From assembly GCA_036381015.1 (NCBI GenBank), contig DASVDR010000017.1:1-64000 (forward strand): 64,000 nucleotides of DNA, in the 5' to 3' direction. Shown in pieces: positions 30,201-38,984 of this stretch. Every line of letters starts with the position of its first letter. Position 1 is the first letter of the stretch. The notes beneath the pieces were generated by a model, which was not told the origin of the DNA, did not search any database, and worked only from the letters and a program-made list of their open reading frames with translations. Origin of the DNA: Gammaproteobacteria bacterium (GTDB taxonomy: Bacteria > Pseudomonadota > Gammaproteobacteria > Steroidobacterales > Rariloculaceae). The translations under genes and the position numbers were made by a program.

Positions 30201-31091
30201 TCAATTCAGGAATCGCACGTACCAGGCGACCAGCTCTTCCCCCCAGAGCAACGCGATCCACCCCGCGGCGGCGAGATAGGGGCCGAACGGGATCGGCGTC
30301 TGCCGCGACTGCCCGGAAGCCATCAGCATGATCGACCCGATCACGGCGCCGACCGCGGCCGACAGCAGGATCACGAGCGGCAGCAGCTGCCAGCCGAGCC
30401 ACGCGCCGAGCGCCGCGAGCAGCTTGAAGTCGCCGTACCCCATCCCTTCCTTGCCGGTGAGCAGCTTGAAGAGGTGAAAGACGACCCAGAGGCTCGTGTA
30501 GCCGGCCGCGGCGCCGATCACGCTCGACCGCACGTCCGTGAAGAGCGGCTCGCCGTCGACCGAGAGAAGGCTGATCAGGAGCCCGGCCCACAGCAGCGGC
30601 TGCGTGATCGAATCCGGCAGCAGCTTGTGATCGATGTCGATCAGCGCGAGCGCGAGCAGTGCCCACGTGAAGCCGAGCGCGGCCACGAGCTGCCAGGTCG
30701 GCCCGAAGACCACGGCGGCGACGACGCTGAGAAGCCCCGCCAGCGCTTCCACGATCGGGTAGCGCCGCGAGATCGACGCACCGCAGCTCGCGCAGCGGCC
30801 GCGAAGCCACAGATAGCTCAGCACCGGCACGTTGTGCCACGGCACGATGCGCTGCCCGCAGCTCGGGCACGTCGAAGGCGGCCAGACGAGGTTGAACGTC
30901 TTCTCCGCGGCGTGCGCCGGAACGGACGGCGCCTCCTCGCCCGCGAGCTCGCTGCATTGCTCGCGCCACGCGCGCTCCATCATCAGCGGAACGCGGTACG
31001 CGACGACGTTCAAAAAGCTGCCGACGATCAGGCCGACGACGATCGCCACGACGAAGAGGGCGACCGGCCAGACTTCGAAGAGCTCTACCAA
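30201..31091 (-). CDS. pilD: Prepilin peptidase / N-methyltransferase PilD
   Basis: A 296-residue polytopic membrane enzyme with about seven or eight membrane segments. The cytoplasmic loop has the zinc-binding pair C-P-S-C and C-A-S-C (about residues 75-105). Both catalytic aspartates of the GxGD-type protease are visible, in LALIDIDHKLLPD and GMGYGDFKLLAALG. It cleaves the PilA leader and methylates the new N-terminal Phe. The start is a TTG at 31091 by similarity; no strong Shine-Dalgarno is seen. It follows pilC by 61 bases. Confidence 0.95.
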   Translation of the reverse strand: MVELFEVWPVALFVVAIVVGLIVGSFLNVVAYRVPLMMERAWREQCSELAGEEAPSVPAHAAEKTFNLVWPPSTCPSCGQRIVPWHNVPVLSYLWLRGRCASCGASISRRYPIVEALAGLLSVVAAVVFGPTWQLVAALGFTWALLALALIDIDHKLLPDSITQPLLWAGLLISLLSVDGEPLFTDVRSSVIGAAAGYTSLWVVFHLFKLLTGKEGMGYGDFKLLAALGAWLGWQLLPLVILLSAAVGAVIGSIMLMASGQSRQTPIPFGPYLAAAGWIALLWGEELVAWYVRFLN

Positions 31092-31152
31092 AACGTACCG
31101 TTCTCGCCGTTATCGCGCCCGGTGACGGTCCTGCCCGAGGGGCTCGGCGCGT

Positions 31153-32367
31153 CTATACGACCTGGCCCATCTTGAAGATCGGGAGGTACATCGCGACGAC
31201 GAGCCCGCCGACGAGGACGCCCAGAATGGCCATGATCATCGGCTCGAGCAGGCTCGACATGCTGTCGACCGCATTGTCCACCTCTTCCTCGTAGAAGTCC
31301 GCGACTTTCGACGCCATCTCGTCGAGCGAGCCCGACTCCTCGCCGACCGCGATCATTTGATTCACCATGTTCGGGAAGAGGTCCGTGGCCTCCATGGCCC
31401 GTTGCAGCCGCTGTCCGGTCGCGACCTCGTCGCGCATCTTGAGAACCGCCGTCTCGTACACGATGTTGCCGGTGGCGCCCGCGACCGAATTCAGCGCCTC
31501 GACCAGCGGCACGCCCGCGGCGAACGTCGTCGACAGCGTGCGGGCGTAACGAGCGATGGCCGACTTCTGCAGAATCGGGCCGACCACGGGCACGCGGAGA
31601 ACCGAGCGGTCCACGAAGTGCTGGACGCTGCGGTTGCGCTTCTTGGCTTGAAGGAACGCGACCACCGCGACCACGATGCCGACGAGGATCAGCCACCCCT
31701 TCGACTGCACGAAATTCGAGAGGTCGATCACGAGCCTCGTGAACGCCGGGAGGTCCGCGCCGAAGCCGCGGAACAGCTCCTCGAACTGCGGCACGACGTA
31801 AATCAGGAGGATTGCGGTGACGACGATGGCGACGACGACGACCGCCGCCGGGTAGAAAAGCGCCTTCTTAATCTTCTTCTTGATGGCCTCGGTCTTCTCC
31901 TTGTACGTGGCCACCTTGTCGAGCAGCGTCTCGAGCGCGCCGGCCTGCTCGCCCGCTTCGACGAGGCTCACATAGAGGTCGTCGAAGTGGAGCGGGTGCT
32001 TCGCGAGGGCCTGCGCGAGGGACGTGCCCGCTTCGATATCCGCCTTGATGCCGAGAATCAGCTTCTGCATCGCCGGATTCTCGTGGCCCACGCCGATGAT
32101 GTCGAAGGATTGGACCAGCGGGATGCCCGCCGTCATCATCGTGGCCATTTGGCGCGAGAAAATTGCTATGTCCGCCGGCGTGACCCGGCCCTTCTTGCCG
32201 AGCTGGCGCTGCTTGCGCACGCGAATCGGCACGACGCCTTGGCGGCGCAGCTCCGCCCGCAGCGCCGTCTCGCTGGCCGCGACGGACTTCCCCTTGACTC
32301 TCTTGCCGGAGCGGTCCGTTCCCTCCCAGCTGAACGGAATCTCCTTGACCGCGACACTCTGAGCCAT
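31153..32367 (-). CDS. pilC: Type IV pilus inner-membrane platform protein PilC
   Basis: A 404-residue protein with two T2SSF domains (about 70-195 and 270-400) and three membrane segments. The typical pieces are IAIFSRQMATMMTAGIPLVQSFDIIG, SLVEAGEQAGALETLLDKVATYKEK and the repeated MIAVGEESGSLDEMASKVADFYEEEVD. It anchors the assembly ATPase PilB and extracts pilins during fibre growth. It lies 44 bases downstream of pilB on the same strand. Confidence 0.96.
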   Translation of the reverse strand: MAQSVAVKEIPFSWEGTDRSGKRVKGKSVAASETALRAELRRQGVVPIRVRKQRQLGKKGRVTPADIAIFSRQMATMMTAGIPLVQSFDIIGVGHENPAMQKLILGIKADIEAGTSLAQALAKHPLHFDDLYVSLVEAGEQAGALETLLDKVATYKEKTEAIKKKIKKALFYPAAVVVVAIVVTAILLIYVVPQFEELFRGFGADLPAFTRLVIDLSNFVQSKGWLILVGIVVAVVAFLQAKKRNRSVQHFVDRSVLRVPVVGPILQKSAIARYARTLSTTFAAGVPLVEALNSVAGATGNIVYETAVLKMRDEVATGQRLQRAMEATDLFPNMVNQMIAVGEESGSLDEMASKVADFYEEEVDNAVDSMSSLLEPMIMAILGVLVGGLVVAMYLPIFKMGQVV

Positions 32368-32411
32368 GACTCCCTATCTCCTGCGGGCCCGCGCCAGCCG
32401 TTGTTCGCCGG

Positions 32412-34130
32412 CTAGTCGACGGTAACCCTGTTGATCTCTTCCAGGCTCGTGATGCCGTCCTTGACCTTCTTCAGGCCCGACATCCGAAGGTCGGGTACCT
32501 TCTCGCGTCGAGCCTGCTCGGCGATCTGCATGGCGTTACCGCCTTCCATGATGATCCGGCCGATCGTCTCGGTGACCGGCATGACCTGATAAATGCCGAC
32601 CCGGCCCTTATAGCCGCCGTTGCATTGGTTGCAGCCCTTCGCGTGGTAGACGGTGACCCCTTCGTTGACCTGCTCCCGCGAAAAACCTTCCTTCAGCAAT
32701 GCCTCCGCCGGGACGTCGACGGGCTCCTTGCAGTTGTCGCAGAGCCGCCGCGCCAGCCGTTGGGCGATGATCAGGCTGACGGAGCTCGCGATCGCGTAAG
32801 GCTTAACCCCCATGTCGACGAGGCGTGTGAGCGTCTTCGGAGCGTCGTTCGTATGCAGCGTGGAGAGCACCAGGTGGCCGGTCTGCGCCGCCTTGATCGC
32901 GATCTCGGCCGTCTCTAGGTCGCGTATCTCGCCGACCATGATGACGTCCGGGTCCTGCCGCAGGAACGCACGGAGCGCCGACGCGAACGTGAGCCCGACC
33001 TTCGGGTTGACGTTGACCTGATTGATGCCGGGGACGTTGATCTCGGCCGGATCCTCGGCGGTCGAGATGTTGCGGTCGCCCGTATTCAGGATGTTCAGAC
33101 CCGTGTAGAGCGAAACGGTCTTGCCGCTGCCCGTGGGGCCGGTGACGAGGATCATGCCGTACGGCTTCATCAGGTAGTCGAGGTAAAGCCGCTTCTGGAA
33201 GTCCTCGTACCCGAGCGCGTCGATGCCGAGCTGAGCGCTCGCGGGGTCGAGGAGCCGGCAAACGACCTTCTCGCCGAACAGCGTGGGGCACGTGTTGACG
33301 CGGAAGTCGATTGCGCGGTTCTTCGAGAGCCGCATCTTGATGCGCCCGTCTTGCGGAATCCGCCGTTCGGCGATGTCGAGACGAGCCATGACCTTCAGCC
33401 GCGCCGCCACCTTCATCGCCAGCGCCACCGGCGGCTTGGCGATCTCGGTCAGCACGCCGTCCTGGCGGAGGCGAATCCGGTAGAACTTTTCGTACGGCTC
33501 GAAGTGGATGTCGGAGGCGCCGCGCTTGATCGCGTCGAGCATGACCTTGTTGACGAAGCGGACGATCGGCGCGTCGTCGACGTCGGCGCTCGTGATCTCC
33601 CCGCCGACTTCCTCCTCGCCGCCCGATACCTCGAGCTTCTCGAGGTCGAAGTCGTCTTCGTCGAAGCTCGACATCGTCGTGTCGACGGCCTCGATCGCCC
33701 GCGCCACACGGTTCTCGAGCTTGTCTTGCTCGACGACGATCGGCTCGACACGCATCGTGGTCTGGAACTTGATCTCGTCCAGAGCGTGGAGATTGGTCGG
33801 ATCGCTGACCGCGACGTAAAGCCGCTTGCCCCGCTGGAGGATCGGCAGGACGCGGTGCTTCGAGAGCAGCTTGTCGTCGACGAGGCGGACGACGTCGAGG
33901 TCCGGCTCGACGGCGTCGAGGTCGAGGAGCGGGACGCCGAACTCGTGGGCCGCGGCGACGGCGATCTGGCGCGCGGGTGCGAGCCGGTTCTCGACGAGGT
34001 ACGAAACGACGCTGCCCTCCCCCTTGACAGCATTGAGCGCATTCAGGATGTCGTCCTCGGAAACGATCCCGTCTTGAACCAGACGTCTGGGCAGCCCCGT
34101 AAGAGGTCCTTGCGTTACGCTGACGGCCAT
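32412..34130 (-). CDS. pilB: Type IV pilus assembly ATPase PilB
   Basis: A 572-residue secretion ATPase. It has N-terminal MshEN-type domains (about 10-160), the core ATPase with Walker A GPTGSGKT, an Asp box, GEIRDLETAEIAIKAAQTGHLVLSTLHTND, and a zinc-binding tetracysteine (C-D-N-C and C-N-Q-C, about 460-505). It powers pilus extension. MshEN domains in some homologues bind c-di-GMP; whether this one does was not assessed. The ATG at 34130 is preferred over an adjacent GTG at 34133. In the E. coli arrangement the pilin gene would lie next upstream; here 8.7 kb of glycan genes intervenes. Confidence 0.95.
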   Translation of the reverse strand: MAVSVTQGPLTGLPRRLVQDGIVSEDDILNALNAVKGEGSVVSYLVENRLAPARQIAVAAAHEFGVPLLDLDAVEPDLDVVRLVDDKLLSKHRVLPILQRGKRLYVAVSDPTNLHALDEIKFQTTMRVEPIVVEQDKLENRVARAIEAVDTTMSSFDEDDFDLEKLEVSGGEEEVGGEITSADVDDAPIVRFVNKVMLDAIKRGASDIHFEPYEKFYRIRLRQDGVLTEIAKPPVALAMKVAARLKVMARLDIAERRIPQDGRIKMRLSKNRAIDFRVNTCPTLFGEKVVCRLLDPASAQLGIDALGYEDFQKRLYLDYLMKPYGMILVTGPTGSGKTVSLYTGLNILNTGDRNISTAEDPAEINVPGINQVNVNPKVGLTFASALRAFLRQDPDVIMVGEIRDLETAEIAIKAAQTGHLVLSTLHTNDAPKTLTRLVDMGVKPYAIASSVSLIIAQRLARRLCDNCKEPVDVPAEALLKEGFSREQVNEGVTVYHAKGCNQCNGGYKGRVGIYQVMPVTETIGRIIMEGGNAMQIAEQARREKVPDLRMSGLKKVKDGITSLEEINRVTVD

Positions 34131-34515
34131 CACACGTCCAAGGTTAGGATTTGTGGGAAGATTTGTCGTCTCGATGCAGGTTCGATACTTTCACCGCATG
34201 CCGAGGGAACTGTCAACTATGCGCTTCTCCTTTTGTGACAAGGATTTGAAGGGTGGCGCGTCATCCGGCCGATGCCGCCGTCTACGAGTTTCGCGGAGGC
34301 CCAGGTCAGAGGTGGCGCTCCCCCCACACAGGGGGCTGAGCAGTCGGAGAATATGTCGAATTCTCGCCAAGTTTCACGTCGGTTTCGGGTCAGGACATTC
34401 GGAAATCGGGTCCGGCTGCCGTACGGGATGGCGGCTTGAATGCGTTTCCCACGTAGTGGGTGCTCGAGCCCGTATGCCCGTGCCTCGGATGAGAAGGCTG
34501 GGACGCTGAACGGAC
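34131..34515. other. pilB-glycosyltransferase divergent intergenic region
   Basis: A 385-base region between two divergent genes. On the minus strand a TTGACA occurs at 34216-34211, but no -10 at proper spacing is convincing. No hairpin terminator or open frame stands out. The base composition starts to drop here, and this is the left boundary of the lower-GC block. Confidence 0.4.
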
Positions 34516-35682
34516 TTGACTGCGCTCGCCGAAACAGCCCTGCTCGTGACGCGCAACCTTCCACCCCTCCGAGGGGGAATGGAACGTCTCAATTTGCACT
34601 TGGCGTTGTCGTTGGCATCCCAATATGAAGTGGCCGTGTCCGGTCCGGCGGGTTGCAGTCGATACTTGGCGGGCTGCAAAGGGTCCATCGCCGAGACTCG
34701 GCATCAGCCGCTTTCGCGGTTTCTGGTCGGAAGCGCGCTCCGCGCTCTTTGCATCGCCAGGCGCGATCGCCCTGCTTTGGTCATAGCCGGTAGCGGCCTG
34801 ACGGCGCCGGTTGTGTGGGGGATAGCGCAGCTGGTTGGCGCACGCAGCGCGGTTTACCTGCATGGGCTCGATCTGGTGGTCCGCAACTCGATCTACCGCA
34901 GCGCGTGGCTGCCCTTCATTCGCAGGATGCAGGTGGTACTCGTGAATAGTCGGCATACGGCCCGACTAGCCGAACGTGAAGGTATTCCCAGTAAGAGAAT
35001 ACATGTCCTGAACCCCGGTACCGAGCTGCCGCAGCTGAAGCCCGATGTGGCATGGGAGTTTCGGCAGCAGCATGGTCTCGGCGATAACCCGCTGCTGCTC
35101 TCCGTTGGTCGGCTCACCGCACGGAAGGGCATCGCAGAGTTCATCCAGCGCTCACTACCGGCACTTTTGGATTTGGTGCCCCGTGCGCTGTTCCTCGTGA
35201 TCGGCGACGATGCACACGATGCGCTCAAGAACGGGCCCGGGTCGGAGCTCAACCGCATCAGGCAGCTCGCGATCGATTCGGGCGTCTCCGAATCCGTGTT
35301 GTTCCTACCGCCTTGCGACGACGCAACGCTGTCGGCCGCCTACAGTGCTGCAGACGTTCACGTCTTTCCGATAGTGGAGGTGCAGGGGGACGTCGAAGGG
35401 TTCGGCATGGTGGCGATCGAAGCCGCGGCTCATGGCCTACCGACCGTGGCGTTCGCCGTCGGCGGCGTGAGTGACGCAGTGCTCCACGGATCTACCGGCG
35501 AGCTTATCGCTCCCGGCGACTATGTCGCGTTCACGGCTGCAGTGGCTCGTCGCCTTGCCCAACGGCATGAGCCCGCGGAGCGACTTGCGTGTATGCAAGC
35601 GGCTGGAACCTTCGCCTGGGAAAAGTTCAGTGAGAGACTGCTGGCGCTTCTCCATGAGCCAGAGGTTGCAGCAAGGCAATGA
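34516..35682 (+). CDS. GT4-family glycosyltransferase
   Basis: A 388-residue GT-B glycosyltransferase. The N-terminal domain begins LLVTRNLPPLRGGMERLNLHLA, a pattern of bacterial GT4 enzymes; the C-terminal domain has LLSVGRLTARKGIAEFIQ, the E-x7-E region in EVQGDVEGFGMVAIEAAAHGLP, and GGVSDAV. It is retaining and probably cytoplasmic; the sugar and acceptor are unknown. The start is a TTG at 34516, needed to include the conserved N-terminal strand; the ATG at 34579 would delete it. It is first of the plus-strand block, 13 bases ahead of a methyltransferase gene. Its GC content is visibly lower than the flanking pilus genes. Confidence 0.85.
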   Translation: MTALAETALLVTRNLPPLRGGMERLNLHLALSLASQYEVAVSGPAGCSRYLAGCKGSIAETRHQPLSRFLVGSALRALCIARRDRPALVIAGSGLTAPVVWGIAQLVGARSAVYLHGLDLVVRNSIYRSAWLPFIRRMQVVLVNSRHTARLAEREGIPSKRIHVLNPGTELPQLKPDVAWEFRQQHGLGDNPLLLSVGRLTARKGIAEFIQRSLPALLDLVPRALFLVIGDDAHDALKNGPGSELNRIRQLAIDSGVSESVLFLPPCDDATLSAAYSAADVHVFPIVEVQGDVEGFGMVAIEAAAHGLPTVAFAVGGVSDAVLHGSTGELIAPGDYVAFTAAVARRLAQRHEPAERLACMQAAGTFAWEKFSERLLALLHEPEVAARQ

Positions 35683-35695
35683 GTCGGGAGCGTCA

Positions 35696-36421
35696 ATGAC
35701 GGTAGATCACGACCATGTACGGCGATTCTATGATTTGGAGTACTACGGTGCGGATCGTGCGAGCACTGCGTCTTGGCACACGAAGAGAGTGGCGGGGCAG
35801 CTCGGCGACTTGCGGGGCAAGGCGGTACTGGACGTAGCTTGCGGGGCCGGCGAGTGGCTGGAGGAACTGGCAAGGCGAGGAGCACGGACCGCGGGCGTGG
35901 ACATTTCGGCAGTCGGTATTGAGCGCTGCCGGAATCGTGTTCCCGATGCCGAACTTTTTTGCTGTGCGGCGGAGGAATTGCCTTTCGACGATAATATCTT
36001 CGATATTGTCACGTGCTTGGGCTCACTCGAGCATTTCCTTGATGAGCGCAGGGCGTTGCTTGAGATGTGCCGCGTGGCGCGGCAAGATGGACAAATCCTC
36101 CTTCTGGTACCCAATGCCGGCTTCCTTACGCGTCGCTTGGGACTCTATCAAGGTACTGAGCAGACCGTCGTCAAGGAGGACGTCAAGTCCCTGGTCGAAT
36201 GGGAGGAGCTGTTCAGTTCCGTAGGGCTGCGAGTCGCGGAGCGCTGGCGTGACCTACACGTTCTCTCGCGTAGCTGGATTGGGCGCGGAGCTTGGCCGAA
36301 TTGGCCGCTTCGCTTGTTGCAGGCGATTGCGCTGCCGCTATGGCCGTTACCTTGGCAGTATCAGGTCTACTATTTGTGCCGCATCGAAGGTTGCGTCCGA
36401 GAAATCGATCAAGGCAAATAG
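35696..36421 (+). CDS. Class I SAM-dependent methyltransferase
   Basis: A 241-residue methyltransferase. Motif I is VLDVACGAGEWLEELARRGA, followed by GVDISAVGIE, EELPFDDNIFDIVTCLGSLEHFLD and a post-motif Leu-rich segment. A hydrophobic C-terminal region (about 200-230, LLQAIALPLWPLPWQYQVYYL) suggests membrane association. It most resembles glycan- or lipid-modifying methyltransferases in polysaccharide clusters; the substrate is unknown. The ATG at 35696 is preceded by GGGAG and is chosen over an upstream frame that overlaps the glycosyltransferase gene. Confidence 0.8.
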   Translation: MTVDHDHVRRFYDLEYYGADRASTASWHTKRVAGQLGDLRGKAVLDVACGAGEWLEELARRGARTAGVDISAVGIERCRNRVPDAELFCCAAEELPFDDNIFDIVTCLGSLEHFLDERRALLEMCRVARQDGQILLLVPNAGFLTRRLGLYQGTEQTVVKEDVKSLVEWEELFSSVGLRVAERWRDLHVLSRSWIGRGAWPNWPLRLLQAIALPLWPLPWQYQVYYLCRIEGCVREIDQGK

Positions 36422-36971
36422 GATCTGAGACTTAGCGTTGGAGTCCCGTCAATTTGGCGCATCCGACCCGTGCGCCGCCCCAGTGCGTTCTGTCGCTCTG
36501 ACCTCTCTTCACTGCCGAGCGCGTTGCGGCCGGATGTGCCGGTAGTTCTCGACTGAGCGGGAAGATTCAGGGCCCGAACCCCGACAAACCCGGGCGGCTC
36601 GGCAATTGTGCTCCGCTCCGCGAGCACGCCGTCGAACGCTCCGGCGACGGCAGCCGCCCCCGCATATTCGTGACCCACTTCATCGTGCGGGACGACGCCG
36701 GTTGCCGTAGCCGTGCGATATGACGGAATCCACAGCGCAGTGTTGACGGTTGTGACATCATGCGCGCGCCGTCGTCTGGTCAACGAACGTAATCGGCAAA
36801 ACGTTAGGCAGTTTGCTTGACGAAGCTCATTCTTTGCGAAGCCCGGACTTGCCCGTCGTACGAAAACTGCAGATGCTCCTTCAAGGCATTCGATTGAAGC
36901 AATTCTGTCGACGGGTTCGCGGTCAACTGAGCATTTCAGCGGGCCTTTCACGGCTCTAAAGGGAAAGTGCG
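36422..36971. other. 550-base region without a supported gene
   Basis: The composition is lower in GC than the core genome. A 180-codon minus-strand frame (36409-36951) spans it, but it has no recognisable motif, an implausible residue mix and runs into the preceding gene. I see no tRNA, terminator with U-tract or inverted repeat. It may be the decayed remains of a gene lost from the glycan block, and it probably holds the promoter for glf. Confidence 0.5.
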
Positions 36972-38069
36972 GTGCGCGTTCTGGTTGTTGGTGCGGGCTT
37001 TGCGGGCGCCGTCCTCGCTCGGGAAATGGCGGAATCGGGGCACAACGTGCTTGTTATTGACCGAAGACCCCACATTGCGGGAAACGCGTACGATGAGTAT
37101 GACGACTTCGGCGTGCTGGTTCACCGATACGGCCCACACATTTTTCACACGAACGCTGAGCGCATTTTTCGCTACCTGTCGCGGTTCACGGAGTGGCGCC
37201 CCTACGAGCACAGGGTTCTAAGTGTAGTCGGCGGAGTGCAATATCCCTTTCCCATCAACCGCATCACATTGAGCATGCTGTATGGCATCGAGCTTGACGA
37301 AGCCGGAGCAGCTGCTTGGCTTGAAAGGGTGAGGGAGCCCAAGAATCCAGTGCTTACGAGCGAAGACGTGATTCTCAACTCTGTAGGGCACGATTTATAC
37401 GAGAAGTTCTTTCTGAACTACACGAAGAAGCAGTGGGGTTTGCATCCTTCGCAACTGAAGGCAGGGGTTGCTGCCCGCATACCTGTCCGAACGAACACGG
37501 ATGATCGCTACTTCACCGACCGCTATCAGGTGATGCCACGGGACGGCTACACCGCCATGTTCCGGAACATACTGGACCACCCCACCATCACACTCGACCT
37601 TGGCGTCGCGTTTGAATCCATCAACCGTGACAAGTTCGATCACGTCATCTATACAGGTCCGATCGATGCATACTTCAGCTATGTCTTCGGCCGTCTGCCG
37701 TATCGGTCGCTGCGCTTCGAGCATGAGCATTTGTCGAATGTCCAATCGTATCAACCAGTCGGAACGGTGAACTACCCCAATGAGCATGCCTACACGCGGA
37801 TCACCGAGTTCAAGCATTTGACCGGCCAGCAGCACAGCGGGACGTCGATCGTGCGCGAGTATCCGGAGGCCGAAGGTGAGCCGTACTATCCCGTGCCGCG
37901 ACATGAGAATGAAGCGCTCTACAGACGCTATGTGGAGCTTGCCGACCGCGAAAGCAGCGTGACTTTTGTGGGGCGGTTGGCACAGTACCGCTACTACAAC
38001 ATGGACCAAGTCGTTGGTGCGGCTTTGGCTGCCGCTGATCGCCTGCTGGGGAAGGACCGTGGTAGCTGA
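36972..38069 (+). CDS. glf: UDP-galactopyranose mutase
   Basis: A 365-residue FAD enzyme. It has VLVVGAGFAGAVLAREMAESGHNVLVIDRR (dinucleotide fold), HIAGNAYDEYDD, YGPHIFHTN, FLNYTKKQWGLHPSQL, the conserved arginine region RIPVRTNTDDRYFTDRYQ and EYPEAEGEPYYPVP. It interconverts UDP-galactopyranose and UDP-galactofuranose. The start is a GTG at 36972. The 3' end overlaps the next glycosyltransferase gene by 11 bases, suggesting a shared galactofuranose pathway. Confidence 0.95.
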   Translation: MRVLVVGAGFAGAVLAREMAESGHNVLVIDRRPHIAGNAYDEYDDFGVLVHRYGPHIFHTNAERIFRYLSRFTEWRPYEHRVLSVVGGVQYPFPINRITLSMLYGIELDEAGAAAWLERVREPKNPVLTSEDVILNSVGHDLYEKFFLNYTKKQWGLHPSQLKAGVAARIPVRTNTDDRYFTDRYQVMPRDGYTAMFRNILDHPTITLDLGVAFESINRDKFDHVIYTGPIDAYFSYVFGRLPYRSLRFEHEHLSNVQSYQPVGTVNYPNEHAYTRITEFKHLTGQQHSGTSIVREYPEAEGEPYYPVPRHENEALYRRYVELADRESSVTFVGRLAQYRYYNMDQVVGAALAAADRLLGKDRGS

Positions 38070-38982
38070 GTCGGTTTGTGCACTTGTTGTTACCCATAAC
38101 AGGAAGCTTCTGCTCGCTCGTTGCCTGGAGGCACTAGCCGCGCAATCAGTGCCTCCACAGCGAATCCTTGTGGTCGACAATGCCTCCACTGACGGCACGC
38201 CCGAGTTCCTTCGCGAGTCAGGGTGGCGGGATCGCCCCGACCTTGAGCTGTTGAGGTTGAACGAGAACACAGGAGGCGCCGGCGGTTTCAGCGAGGGCAT
38301 TCGTCACGCACACGCGACGAGAGCTGAATGGATCTGGCTGATGGATGATGACGCGGCCCCCCACAGGGATGCGTTGGGCTCTCTGTTGGCCGCGGAGCCG
38401 GATGTCAAGAACCTCTATGGCTCTGTGGCAGTAGCCGGGAGTCGCTTGTCATGGCCAATGGTTGGCCCGCAGGGTGGCGATCAAAACATGGTCTTGGACG
38501 TGGCTGCGCTGCGCCCGCTACACGAAGTCCTGTTCATTCCATTCCTGGGCTTGCTTCTTCACCGTACTATGGTGGACCGCATTGGCCTGCCCCATGCGGG
38601 CTTCTTCCTGGCTGCGGACGACGTGGAGTACTCATTGCGCGCGCGCAAGGCCGGTGCGCGTATCCTGCTCGTGTCTGCGAGCCGCATTGAGCACCCGGCA
38701 GCTGACCGCTATGCATTGCGCCTGCCATTCAAGAAGCTGTGGTGCCTTCGGCTTCCCCCTTGGAAGCGATACTACGACACTCGCAATCGACTTCTTGTTG
38801 CACGACAGCATTACGGCTTGGCGCTCTGGTACAAGACGATCCCCGGATCGTTCCTTCGTCTGGTTGCATGCCTCTTGAAGGAAGACAATCGCCTGCAGCA
38901 AGCGTACGCATTCCTTGCCGGGTTCATTGACGGCATGCTCGGAAGGAATGGATGCAGGCACCACCGCTGGGGGCTGGGGTAG
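38059..38982 (+). CDS. GT2-family glycosyltransferase, candidate galactofuranosyltransferase
   Basis: A 307-residue GT-A enzyme. It begins VCALVVTHNRKLLLARCLEAL, then ILVVDNASTDGTPEFL, NENTGGAGGFSEGIRHA, and the metal-binding D-D-D in WIWLMDDDAAP; FFLAADDVEYSLRARKAG follows. The GGAGGF and DDD pattern resembles GlfT-type and rhamnosyl-type GT2 enzymes. Direct overlap with glf makes galactofuranose transfer the best guess. The start is GTG 38059 inside the glf end. An overlapping plus-strand frame is rejected as a shadow. Confidence 0.82.
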   Translation: MVAESVCALVVTHNRKLLLARCLEALAAQSVPPQRILVVDNASTDGTPEFLRESGWRDRPDLELLRLNENTGGAGGFSEGIRHAHATRAEWIWLMDDDAAPHRDALGSLLAAEPDVKNLYGSVAVAGSRLSWPMVGPQGGDQNMVLDVAALRPLHEVLFIPFLGLLLHRTMVDRIGLPHAGFFLAADDVEYSLRARKAGARILLVSASRIEHPAADRYALRLPFKKLWCLRLPPWKRYYDTRNRLLVARQHYGLALWYKTIPGSFLRLVACLLKEDNRLQQAYAFLAGFIDGMLGRNGCRHHRWGLG

Positions 38983-38984
38983 TA

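Noticed and set aside
34131-34515. TTGACA at 34216-34211 as pilB promoter
   Set aside because: No -10 at 16-18 bases; the nearest A/T-rich hexamer is about 21 bases away.
36409-36951. A 180-codon minus-strand frame
   Set aside because: No recognisable motif, it enters the methyltransferase gene end and lacks a good ribosome-binding site. Kept only as a possible remnant.
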